This document shows positions 8,282 to 15,830 of a stretch of DNA of 23,716 nt, one piece after another. The position numbers and the translations under genes are program-made. Every line of letters starts with the position of its first letter. The first letter of the stretch is position 1. The stretch covers positions 1-23,716 of the forward strand of contig JAYVOP010000162.1 of the NCBI GenBank assembly GCA_043757865.1, given 5' to 3'. Source of the DNA: JAGNEJ01 sp043757865. Lineage in GTDB: Bacteria; Verrucomicrobiota; Verrucomicrobiia; Verrucomicrobiales; V1-33. A model generated the notes under the pieces. That model was not told where the DNA came from. It saw only the letters and a list, made by a program, of their open reading frames with translations, and searched no databases.

Positions 8282-8800
8282 ATGTCCGCAAAACTGACTC
8301 CAGAGAAAGCCAAAGCAAAGGCCAAGGCCGCTGCTAAGCCCGTGGAGATCGCCACGAATAAGAAGGCCCTGCTGGAGTATGAGATCGTGGAGCGTGTGGA
8401 AGTGGGGGTGGTGCTCCGGGGCACGGAGGTCAAATCCGTGCGGGAGGGAAAGCTGAACCTGCGGGACGCCTTTGCCCGCATTGAGAACGGTCAATGCCTG
8501 CTCTATGGCTGTGACATCCAGCCTTACACCAAAGCCAGTTGGGAGCAGCACGAGCCCAAGCGCGTGCGCAAGTTGCTGCTCCATAAATCCGAGATTCATA
8601 AGCTCTACGGCTCGTGTCAGATCAAAGGCCAAACGTTAGTAGCGCTGAAGATGTATTGGAAAGGCTCTAAGGTGAAGTTAGAACTCGGCGTGGGCCGGGG
8701 CAAAAACGTGGGTGATAAACGGCAAGATTTAAAAAAGAAAGCGCACGACCGCGAGGTAGAGCGCGAGCTGGCCCGCTACAGCAAGCGCGGGCGGGTGTGA
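8282..8800 (+). CDS. smpB: SsrA-binding protein SmpB
   Basis: SmpB binds tmRNA and delivers it to stalled ribosomes for trans-translation. The 172-residue protein has a Lys/Ala-rich N-terminal extension of about 25 residues, then the SmpB beta-barrel with its conserved blocks: LEYEIVERVEVGVVLRGTEV with the following KSVREGK, and then RKLLLHKSEI. It ends in the basic C-terminal tail KRQDLKKKAHDREVERELAR, which enters the decoding centre. Family length is normally ~150-160, so only the N-terminal extension is unusual. It follows rpoZ by 35 nt and probably shares its transcript. No ssrA gene is visible in this window. Confidence 0.97.
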   Translation: MSAKLTPEKAKAKAKAAAKPVEIATNKKALLEYEIVERVEVGVVLRGTEVKSVREGKLNLRDAFARIENGQCLLYGCDIQPYTKASWEQHEPKRVRKLLLHKSEIHKLYGSCQIKGQTLVALKMYWKGSKVKLELGVGRGKNVGDKRQDLKKKAHDREVERELARYSKRGRV

Positions 8801-8908
8801 GACTCCCCGGCCTGATCCCACGTGCTCCTGTTGATCCACGTGCTGCGGGCCAAGCTGGAGGCACCCGCCGCTTCGTCCACCTGCGGGTCACCCGCCCGTG
8901 AGGATTGA

Positions 8909-9802
8909 CTATCCCACCGCCGCGCCCCAGTGTTCGGCAAATTTTCTGCGTAGAAAATCGGCGCTGCGACGAAGTTGGTCGATGCCGTCCACGCCATCTT
9001 CGATGCTGATCCAGCCATCGAATCCCACCCGCTTCAGCTCGGTAAAAATGGCGTCGTAGTCGTTCATGCCTTGGCCTATTTCCCCATGTCGCAGGCGCTT
9101 GGCGTAGCCTTGCACACCTTCTTCCCGACGGAGATCCTCCAGCGTGCCTTCGGCTAGGTAACGATCACTAGCATGCATGGTGACCACACGGCTGGAGACG
9201 CGGCGGAGCAGCTCGAGCGGATCTTCTCCAGCGAGGATGGTGTTGCTAGGATCATAGTTTACCCCAAAATTAGGGTGGTCGATTTCCCCTATCAAGTCAC
9301 AGAAAATGTCCATCGGCTGGGCGAACTCTGGGTAGCTCCAGAAGTCGTCTTTGTAATGGTTTTCCAAGATCAGGGTGAGGCCCAGATCTGCGGCTAGGGG
9401 AAGACACGCTTTGATGGCATCTGCCGCATAGCGAATGCCCTCCGCTCGGCTAACCTCTGGGCGGCTCTGCCCGGAAAGGACGCGGCAGTAACTCCCACCT
9501 AACACGCTAGTCATGCGCATCCAATGCTGTTCCTTGGCGATCTCAGCGGCCCGAAATGCGGCATCGGGATGCGTGAAATCCGGGCTGCAACACATCATGG
9601 GAATGGCTAGGCCGTGGGCGTGGGCAGCGTCTCGCAACGGCAACCAGTTCCGCTCATCCTCCATTTCAGAAAAGCCCGCATACCACTCCACGCCATCCAG
9701 CGGCAGCGTGGAGGCTAGGGCTAGCCACTCACGCAGCGTCATGGTGCCATCCTTGCACAGAGCGTGCATGTAGGCCTTGGGAACTGCGGCTAACTGGGGC
9801 AT
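8909..9802 (-). CDS. Sugar phosphate isomerase/epimerase family TIM-barrel protein
   Basis: This 297-residue protein belongs to the xylose isomerase-like TIM-barrel (AP endonuclease family 2) superfamily. Metal ligands typical of the fold are all present: E147 in LILENHYKDD, D184 in NYDPSN, H210 in VTMHASD and E268 in ISIEDG. There is no signal peptide, so it is cytoplasmic. The family isomerises or epimerises sugars, inositol derivatives or hydroxypyruvate; the exact substrate cannot be read from the sequence. Its ATG lies 5 nt after the stop of the DUF3500 gene, and a GGAAAG near that gene's end may act as ribosome site, so the two are translated from one message. Confidence 0.9.
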   Translation of the reverse strand: MPQLAAVPKAYMHALCKDGTMTLREWLALASTLPLDGVEWYAGFSEMEDERNWLPLRDAAHAHGLAIPMMCCSPDFTHPDAAFRAAEIAKEQHWMRMTSVLGGSYCRVLSGQSRPEVSRAEGIRYAADAIKACLPLAADLGLTLILENHYKDDFWSYPEFAQPMDIFCDLIGEIDHPNFGVNYDPSNTILAGEDPLELLRRVSSRVVTMHASDRYLAEGTLEDLRREEGVQGYAKRLRHGEIGQGMNDYDAIFTELKRVGFDGWISIEDGVDGIDQLRRSADFLRRKFAEHWGAAVG

Positions 9803-9807
9803 GGCGC

Positions 9808-10860
9808 TTACTTTCCGTGCTCCGCTCTTAAATGCTGCTGCAAGTAGTCCGTGCCGAAATCATTGCCAAAATCCCGCAACACCGCGTGCGGGTGGTGGGC
9901 ATTGTTTTGCGTGTTATCGAACTCAATCACAAACGTGCTGCCCTGCACGCGATAGTAATGCCCCGCGCCTGTAGCCGTCGCTCCAGCCCAGGCAAAATTT
10001 AATTTTTCCCAGCCTGCGGTGGCGATCTTCGCTAACTCCCCGTCCGCAATTTCGGGGCGGTAGCGTTGCACGAATTGGTTGATGATCGACTGGAGTTTTG
10101 CGCGCTGCGGCGCGGTCATCTGGCCTGCGTTCAAGCCCACAGGCTCCAGCGGCTTTACGTGGTGATCGTCCTTGGTAATGACTTCCTCGGGCGATTTTTC
10201 CAAAATGATGGCGGTCTTTTTCTGCGCCCCATCTAAGGCGTTGATGAGATCGAAGCCTAACGTCTCTTCTTGCTGGAGGACTTGCAGCCCTGCGCGATTG
10301 CCCGCCAACACTTCGCCTGGATTTGCGCCCATAAAGGACGGGGTGATGGCCACGTTCTTGCCATCCACAATGGTGAAATTCATGGATAGGTGATGCCCTT
10401 CAAAGCGCCAACCCCACGTGCCGTTAGGCGCTGGAGTGCCGAAGATACTAACGTAGTATTTCGCAGCATCGCGCTTGGGGGCTTGGGCCTCTAGATCCCA
10501 GAGGATTTTTTCCAGACTCATAATCTGCGTGGCCTTGCGGAAGCCCTCATGACTAAGTGCAGTGTGCAGCAGGCCATAGGCTAGGTGCTGTTGGTCTGGG
10601 CGCATTTCTTTAAGCGTTAAGCCATGGCGCTCGAAGGGGACGAAGTGCCAGTCCTCGCGCTCGGGATTGTCCATGGTGAAGGTAGCCTGGGCCTTTTGGG
10701 CATCGTCTAAGTCAGCTAGGAAATCGAGGGCAGCCTTGGTCATGTCCGTGATGGCCACGGACGCGGAGACGCTGGAGGGCTTGGCTGCTGGCTCCGCCCA
10801 GAGCGGAAGCAGACAGGCGAGAGCAGTGGTGGGAAGAGCTAGTTTAATCCAAGTATTCAT
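9808..10860 (-). CDS. Exported DUF3500 domain-containing protein
   Basis: This is a 350-residue protein with an N-terminal signal peptide (MNTWIKLALPTTALACLLP, then an alanine/proline region). The ATG at 10860 is chosen because it starts the signal peptide; an upstream in-frame start at 10899 would place 13 extra residues before it. The rest matches the DUF3500 family: WHFVPFERHGLTLKEM, LAYGLLHTALSHEG, IFGTPAPNGTWGWRFEGHH and a His-rich C-terminal part (HHPHAVLRDFGNDFG). DUF3500 proteins are secreted and of unknown function; the conserved His and Asp residues suggest metal binding, which is inference. It is followed at 5 nt by the TIM-barrel gene and preceded at 77 nt by the nitroreductase gene, all leftward. 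Confidence 0.92.
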   Translation of the reverse strand: MNTWIKLALPTTALACLLPLWAEPAAKPSSVSASVAITDMTKAALDFLADLDDAQKAQATFTMDNPEREDWHFVPFERHGLTLKEMRPDQQHLAYGLLHTALSHEGFRKATQIMSLEKILWDLEAQAPKRDAAKYYVSIFGTPAPNGTWGWRFEGHHLSMNFTIVDGKNVAITPSFMGANPGEVLAGNRAGLQVLQQEETLGFDLINALDGAQKKTAIILEKSPEEVITKDDHHVKPLEPVGLNAGQMTAPQRAKLQSIINQFVQRYRPEIADGELAKIATAGWEKLNFAWAGATATGAGHYYRVQGSTFVIEFDNTQNNAHHPHAVLRDFGNDFGTDYLQQHLRAEHGK

Positions 10861-10937
10861 AAGTGCGCGGAGGCTGCGATGGATGCCGGAAGCTGCCAAT
10901 GGGAAATGGTTACGCAGGGGAGGGGTGGATGCGTTGG

Positions 10938-11588
10938 CTATTCCAGCCGCGCCACCACCTGCTCCTTATCCCAGCGGATCTTCGGCAGGCCAGCGTATTT
11001 ATCCTCCGCACTGCGATAGCCTGCGGCACAGCAGACGATGCTGCGGAGGCCTTGGGCGGGGAGGTTCAGCACGGCATCGAACTCCGCCGGGAGGAAGCCT
11101 TCCATAGGGCAAGTATCCACGCCTAACAGAGCGGCGGCAGTCATGAAATTTCCCAATGCAATGTAGCATTGCTTGGCTATCCACTCGTTCGTCTGTTCTG
11201 GCGTCATGCCTTGGGCAAAGCCCACCATCATGCCCCGCAGTGCGTCCAGCCCGCCTGTGGGGAGACTCCGTTTGGTGGTCATGTCTTGCAGATAGGCATC
11301 AATGGCGGGCATGTCCATGCTGGTGCGGCCGCAGAGGACGAGGAAATGGGAGGCTTCTGCCACTTGGCGTTGGCCCCAGGCGTGCGGAACCAGCTTTTCC
11401 CGCAGTGAGGCGTTGGTGATGACGAGAAATTTCCAGGGCTGGAGGCCGAAGGACGATGGGGTTAGGACTAACGCGTCTTCTAAGGCCGACCACACGTCCG
11501 CCGGGATCTGCTGTGCAGGATCGAAGGCCTTGGTGGCATAGCGCCATTGGAGTTGGGAAACGAGGGTGGCAGGGGAGATGGATGACAT
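10938..11588 (-). CDS. Nitroreductase family NAD(P)H-dependent oxidoreductase
   Basis: This 216-residue protein of the FMN-dependent nitroreductase family (NfsB-like) reduces nitro compounds or quinones with NAD(P)H. Visible family features are the N-terminal RYATKAFDP, which binds the FMN phosphate; TPSSFGLQPWKFLVI, the FMN-ring and Ser/Asn loop; and the dimer helix QCYIALGNFMTAAALLGVDTCPMEGF. It ends with GYRSAEDKYAGLPKIRW. Length is normal for the family. The physiological substrate is unknown. It is the first gene of a leftward run with the DUF3500 and TIM-barrel genes and is divergent from the MATE transporter, with ~130 nt between starts. No Shine-Dalgarno is seen before the ATG at 11588. 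Confidence 0.93.
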   Translation of the reverse strand: MSSISPATLVSQLQWRYATKAFDPAQQIPADVWSALEDALVLTPSSFGLQPWKFLVITNASLREKLVPHAWGQRQVAEASHFLVLCGRTSMDMPAIDAYLQDMTTKRSLPTGGLDALRGMMVGFAQGMTPEQTNEWIAKQCYIALGNFMTAAALLGVDTCPMEGFLPAEFDAVLNLPAQGLRSIVCCAAGYRSAEDKYAGLPKIRWDKEQVVARLE

Positions 11589-11719
11589 AGGTAAATGGAT
11601 AGGTTAGGGATGAATGCAGCGCAGCATGGGACAGCCCACCTAGCTGTCAAGCCACGGGGCTCATTCCGGCTTAGACAAATGCGCCTATTAGGACTTAGTG
11701 CCGCCTCTCCATTTTTACT

Positions 11720-13075
11720 ATGCATCTCACCACTGATCCCATTCCCCAGCTCATCCGTCGCATCGCCATTCCGGCTAGTGTCGGCTCGTTTTTTATGACG
11801 ATGTATAATTTCGTGGACACCTACTTTGCCGGGCGGGCCTCGGATGAAGCGCTGGCGGCACTGACGTTTTCCTTCCCCGTCTTCTTCCTGGTGCAGGCGT
11901 TTGGCAGTGGCCTAGGCCAAGGCACCACGGCCTTGATGGGCAAGGCGTTAGGCGCGGGCGAGGCCGGGCTCAGCCGACACTATTTCTGCCAAGCCTTGCT
12001 CTATTGCTTGGGCCTCACAGTGGCACTCACGGCGGCGGGACTAGCCGCTTCTCGCTGGCTCTTCGAGCAGCAAGGAGCGCGCGGGCTGACGTTAGATTAT
12101 TCCCTACAATACATGTGGGTCATCATGTCCGGCAGTGGGTTTTTCCTGCTGCAAAACGTGCTCAATGCCGAGCTGAACTCACGGGGAAATACGACCATTT
12201 ACCGGAATACCTTGATCGCAGGTTTCTTTGCTAACTGTGTGTTAGACCCCTGGCTGATGTATGGTGGCCTGGGCGTGCCAGCGCTGGGTGTAGCGGGGCT
12301 GGCGTGGGGCACGCTGGTCTGCCAAGTGGGCGCGTGCTTCTACATGTGGCGGCATTTGCAACGCAGCCCCATCTGGCAAGGCGTGCGCGCAGCGGACTTC
12401 CGCCCAGATGCCGCCGTGTTAGGCCAACTCTCCCGCCAAGCGCTCCCAGCCGCCTTCAACATGCTCACCGTGGCGCTGGGCATTTTCGTGATTCAGGCGT
12501 TCCTCGCTAAGTTTGGCAATGAACCCGTGGCTGGTTATGGCGTGGCCACTCGCATTGAGCAAATGCTGCTGCTGCCGTCCATGGGGTTGAACTATGCGGT
12601 CATCAGCCTGGCCGCGCAGAACTATGGCGCGGGGCGGTTAGACCGCGTTAGGGAAACCTGGCACACCACGCTCCGCTACGGGCTGAGCATGATGCTCGGC
12701 GGCGGCGTGTTACTGTGGTATGCGCGCCATTGGTTGATGAGCCTCTTCACGCGGAACCCCGCAGTGGTGGAGCATGGCGCGGACTACCTGGGCGTGGCCG
12801 CCTTCACCATGGCGGGCTATGTGCTGCTCTTTCAGACCGTCTTCTTATTGCAAGGCCTGCAACGCCCCGGCTATGCGCTTTGGGTCGGCCTGTGGAGGCA
12901 GATCGTGGCTCCCCTGCTCATCTTCAATGGTCTCGCCTACGGCCTGGGCTGGGGACTGTGGGGCATCTGGTGGGGGATCATGATCGTGGTCTGGAGCGCG
13001 GCCTTATTCCTCTGGTTCATCGGCCACCACATCCTGGCGCAGAAGCTGCGCGCAGCCCCGGAGCGCGGACTTTAG
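11720..13075 (+). CDS. MATE family efflux transporter
   Basis: This 451-residue polytopic membrane protein has about twelve hydrophobic segments in two similar halves, the layout of the multidrug and toxic compound extrusion family. The N-terminal half opens with a MATE-typical stretch containing FVDTYFAG and, further on, GQGTTALMGKALGAG. The second half begins near RQALPAAFNMLTVALGIF. MATE proteins export cationic drugs or metabolites using Na+ or H+ gradients. It starts at an ATG with no Shine-Dalgarno, ~130 nt from the divergent nitroreductase. The last codons and the TAG stop are supplied by a perfect palindrome (13065-13080), so the ERGL tail is probably not functional protein sequence. 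Confidence 0.95.
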   Translation: MHLTTDPIPQLIRRIAIPASVGSFFMTMYNFVDTYFAGRASDEALAALTFSFPVFFLVQAFGSGLGQGTTALMGKALGAGEAGLSRHYFCQALLYCLGLTVALTAAGLAASRWLFEQQGARGLTLDYSLQYMWVIMSGSGFFLLQNVLNAELNSRGNTTIYRNTLIAGFFANCVLDPWLMYGGLGVPALGVAGLAWGTLVCQVGACFYMWRHLQRSPIWQGVRAADFRPDAAVLGQLSRQALPAAFNMLTVALGIFVIQAFLAKFGNEPVAGYGVATRIEQMLLLPSMGLNYAVISLAAQNYGAGRLDRVRETWHTTLRYGLSMMLGGGVLLWYARHWLMSLFTRNPAVVEHGADYLGVAAFTMAGYVLLFQTVFLLQGLQRPGYALWVGLWRQIVAPLLIFNGLAYGLGWGLWGIWWGIMIVVWSAALFLWFIGHHILAQKLRAAPERGL

Positions 13076-13080
13076 TCCGC
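13065..13080. repeat. GCGGAC-TTTA-GTCCGC palindrome containing the MATE stop codon
   Basis: A perfect 6-bp inverted repeat with a 4-nt loop; the TAG stop of the MATE gene (13073-13075) lies across the loop and the first base of the 3' arm. The arms are identical to those of 4471-4486. It sits between two convergent genes, where it could form a hairpin in either transcript, but no T-run follows. Confidence 0.6.
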
Positions 13081-13145
13081 CAGTGTTGCCACAACGGTGA
13101 TGCGAATGCTCCCGCCCCTAAATGGACTTGGGGACTTGGAATCCG

Positions 13146-14723
13146 TCACGAAGGGCTCGGCGGCAGCCTCGCACCACCTTCTGGAGCTTCTGCTTCTAGC
13201 AGTTGCTTAAGCACGAGGCCTTTGGCGATCTCTAGCCAGGCGCGGGCACGGGCGAGCGGGGACTTTTGGCGCATGGCTAGTTTGGTGGCTTCGCTTTCCC
13301 CCTGGGTGGTGGCGATGCTGCGGAGCTGGGCCTGGGATTGATCTTGGGCGATGGCGAAGCCCTGGCTGGCGCTAGCTTCCACCACGAGGTCCGCCCAGTC
13401 CGCGAGCACCTTGGTTTGGAAATGGGGAGGGAGTTTGGGCAGGAGCGCAAAGACGCGCGGCCATTGGCCATCGCGAAATTCCGCAGCGCAGATTTCTCGC
13501 ACGGGCGTGCCGAGGGCGTCTGGGAGCGGGCTGGGTAAATCTGCTAGCACGGGCTCTAAGTCTAGCAGGAGTTGCTGTACGTAGGACGTTTCTGCATTGC
13601 GGAAGGCTGCGGCCAGGAGGGCGGCCAGCGGCGGAATGCGCTCGGCAGTGGTGGGGAGGCGGAGGGTCTGGGCGCGGGCTAGCTCTAGCAGGCGGTGGCC
13701 ATTTACCTGATCCAGGGCATCGTAATAAAGTTGCGCTAACCAGAGTGTGGTGTCGTTAGGCAGACTGGGCGGCAGCTTTTCCAAGCGCTGAGCAGTCGCC
13801 TGCCAAGCCTCTGCGGTAGGCTGATGCAGCGTGGCTTGAGCTTGCGTGAGCAGGCGCAGATCGGCGGCGGTGTCTGTGGTGGCGGAGGTGAGTTCGGCCA
13901 CTAACGCAGCGGGCGTTTCCAGGGTGCCACCGAGGTTAGCGGCCTCGATCCGCGCGCGCCATTGCAAACGGGCAGGCAGGCGCTCCAGCGTGGGCCGAGC
14001 CTGGGTGGGGTCTTCCAACCGCATCATGCGAAAGAGGTCTAGATAAATTTCATCCTGCATCGGCTCCGGCAACTGCGGCAACAAGGCGAGCACTCGCTCC
14101 ACATTATGCAGCGCCAGATGCGTCCACGTCAACTCCGCCATGAGCCCGGGCGAGCCACTGGCTAGCGCGGCAGGCTCCAGCACATTGAGCCTGCGACGCG
14201 CCTCCGGCTGGGCATCGCTCTCCGCCATGTTGCGCAGGATGCTCAGTTGCAATGGTAGAGAGGGTTGCTGCTCCCAGGCGACATCGGCAAATCCTAACCG
14301 GGAAATTTCCCCCAGCACTTGCTCGCGCGCAGTCTCGCGCAGGGCGGAATCCGTGATCTTTCCTAGCACCTCCAACGCCTCCCCCATGGCCCCGCTACTC
14401 TGCGCCAGATGCCCGGTGGCGATGGCGCGCAGGCCGCGTGCTTGGAGCCCGGGGGCTTGCAAATTAGCAGCTAGCCGTGTGGCTTCAGAAAATTTTCCCG
14501 CGCGCAGATAGCCCATCGCCAGTTCCAGGAGATCGAAATCTAGCACGACGGGGCGCTGCGCTGCGGTAGCGGGCGTTTCCTGTTGTTCGTCGATCAACGC
14601 CCGCTCCACTAGCCCCAGCGGCCCCACCACCTCGGGCGTGGGGTCCAGCGTAAACCACCACCAGAGAAAGGACGCACAGAGCACCGCCACGATAACGGTG
14701 CTGCGATGAGTCTCCGACTTCAT
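13146..14723 (-). CDS. Membrane-anchored helical-repeat protein of unknown function
   Basis: This 525-residue protein is not from a family I recognise. Residues ~9-27 (VIVAVLCASFLWWWFTL) form one hydrophobic segment, likely an uncleaved anchor placing the large C-terminal part outside the cytoplasm. Residues ~65-510 are almost entirely helical, with many Ala/Leu/Arg-rich helices and TPR-like spacing (for example LELAMGYLRAGKFSEATRLA), consistent with an alpha-solenoid. There are no catalytic motifs. Its ATG overlaps the TGA of the upstream FHA-cyclase gene (ATGA at 14723-14720), so the two are translationally coupled, suggesting a joint role. It converges with the MATE gene. A scaffold or periplasmic sensing role is inference only. 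Confidence 0.85.
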   Translation of the reverse strand: MKSETHRSTVIVAVLCASFLWWWFTLDPTPEVVGPLGLVERALIDEQQETPATAAQRPVVLDFDLLELAMGYLRAGKFSEATRLAANLQAPGLQARGLRAIATGHLAQSSGAMGEALEVLGKITDSALRETAREQVLGEISRLGFADVAWEQQPSLPLQLSILRNMAESDAQPEARRRLNVLEPAALASGSPGLMAELTWTHLALHNVERVLALLPQLPEPMQDEIYLDLFRMMRLEDPTQARPTLERLPARLQWRARIEAANLGGTLETPAALVAELTSATTDTAADLRLLTQAQATLHQPTAEAWQATAQRLEKLPPSLPNDTTLWLAQLYYDALDQVNGHRLLELARAQTLRLPTTAERIPPLAALLAAAFRNAETSYVQQLLLDLEPVLADLPSPLPDALGTPVREICAAEFRDGQWPRVFALLPKLPPHFQTKVLADWADLVVEASASQGFAIAQDQSQAQLRSIATTQGESEATKLAMRQKSPLARARAWLEIAKGLVLKQLLEAEAPEGGARLPPSPS

Positions 14724-15631
14724 GAAATGACTAACGTGGGCGCGGTGTCTAGCGCGAACAGTTCCACGGGAGCCTGCCGCCCCTTCAATTCATGGATTCC
14801 TAACGACTGCGTGTAACGCAAGCCCTCCGGCCACGGCTCAAAGAAATCTCCGCTCACCAACACATCATGGCCCACCTGCCGCGTCATCGCTTGGATGCGG
14901 AACGTGGTATTGACCGCATCACCTAACATGGTTAAGCCGCCTTGGCCAAACTGCCCATAAGCCACATCTCCAGAGTGCAGGCCCACGCCGCTGCCGAACT
15001 CTCCGCCATATTTGGCAAAGGTATGGCGCAGTTGCTCGCCAATCTCCTCACAGCCCCGCCGCAGCTCGCGCGCGGCCAGCACCGCCCATTTCCGCGCGTT
15101 CGGAGAAACGTCCGTCCAGTAGGCTAGCACGGCGTCTCCGATGAATTTATCAATGGCCGCACCATGCTCCGTGAGGATCTCCGTGCAGTAGTCATACCAA
15201 CTGCCAATGGCCTGAGCCAGCTCCTCGTGGGGGATCATTTCTGAAAGGCGGGTGAAGCCCTTGATGTCGCTAACCAGAATGAGCATGGGCACCGTTTGCA
15301 CGTCCCATTCCGCCGTGGGGGCGGTCTGGCCGGGGGCTAGCATGACGAAGCGGAACTGGTGATCGCAGATGCGGATGACATCATTCGCCTCCAGTTGGCG
15401 CGTGGCCGTCACGCGCTCGTCATTGATGTAGCTGCCATTGAAACTGCCCAGATCATAGAACCAATATTGGCCGCCCTCCTGGCTGCGGATCATGGCATGA
15501 CGACGGGACACACGCGTGTCCACCAAATGCACGGCGGAGTCGGATTTACGGCCAAAGATGGTCACCTCCGACAGCGTGTGCGGAGTATTATCGGCAAGAT
15601 TGATAAGAGTAGCGGTAGTGTTCTCGGGCAT
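14720..15631 (-). CDS. FHA domain-containing class III adenylate/guanylate cyclase
   Basis: This 303-residue protein is likely a cyclic nucleotide synthase controlled by a phosphothreonine-binding domain. Residues ~20-97 form an FHA domain with GRK (27-29), the SRRH core (42-45) and SFNGSYIN (63-70). Residues ~115-290 form a class III cyclase domain: metal Asp122 in DIKGFT, Lys162 and metal Asp166 in DKFIGD, then GLHSGDVAYGQ, and LGDAVNTTFR with Asn241 and Arg245. The Lys162/Thr234 pair is the pattern of bacterial adenylate cyclases, so cAMP is the more likely product. No membrane segment is seen. The ATG at 15631 is preferred over the frame opening at 15703 because the extra residues are not FHA-like. 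It is coupled by an ATGA overlap to the membrane-anchored protein and divergent from the dynamin-like GTPase. Confidence 0.93.
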   Translation of the reverse strand: MPENTTATLINLADNTPHTLSEVTIFGRKSDSAVHLVDTRVSRRHAMIRSQEGGQYWFYDLGSFNGSYINDERVTATRQLEANDVIRICDHQFRFVMLAPGQTAPTAEWDVQTVPMLILVSDIKGFTRLSEMIPHEELAQAIGSWYDYCTEILTEHGAAIDKFIGDAVLAYWTDVSPNARKWAVLAARELRRGCEEIGEQLRHTFAKYGGEFGSGVGLHSGDVAYGQFGQGGLTMLGDAVNTTFRIQAMTRQVGHDVLVSGDFFEPWPEGLRYTQSLGIHELKGRQAPVELFALDTAPTLVIS

Positions 15632-15787
15632 GAGGTAGTGAATCAGCGTCGGAGGGGGACAGAGCGAGGCAGGCAGGGATCCCCGTTTAATTTTCCTTCC
15701 CACTAGAGCAAATTCAGTGCCGTGGGGAAAGGGAATTTATGGCGGGAGTGGCCGCCACCTGTTCTCGCCTTGACCGGGCGGGCCGCG

Positions 15788-15816
15788 TTGGCCTAGGCTG
15801 CGTCCCATTGTATGAA
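15788..15816 (+). promoter_or_regulatory. Candidate sigma70-type promoter for the GTPase operon
   Basis: TTGGCC (15788-15793) and TATGAA (15811-15816) are separated by exactly 17 nt; each matches four of six consensus positions. The expected start of transcription is only about 8 nt before the ATG at 15831, which fits the absence of a Shine-Dalgarno and would give a nearly leaderless message. Confidence 0.3.
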
Positions 15817-15830
15817 ATTCTGCCCCCCCG

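Noticed and set aside
8814..8844. Imperfect direct repeat GATCC(C)ACGTGCT twice, downstream of smpB
   Set aside because: Only two 12-13 nt copies; CACGTG is itself palindromic, no T-run follows, so neither a terminator nor a repeat array is supported.
12391..12402. GCGGA-CT-TCCGC inverted repeat inside the MATE gene
   Set aside because: Encodes conserved-phase residues in the middle of the gene, has a 2-nt loop and differs from the two GCGGAC-N4-GTCCGC copies; likely chance.
12715..13341. Plus-strand 208-codon open frame across the MATE 3' end
   Set aside because: It lies in another frame of conserved MATE sequence, then runs through the palindrome and antisense to the 525-residue gene; Arg/Pro/Gly-rich composition is typical of a shadow frame.
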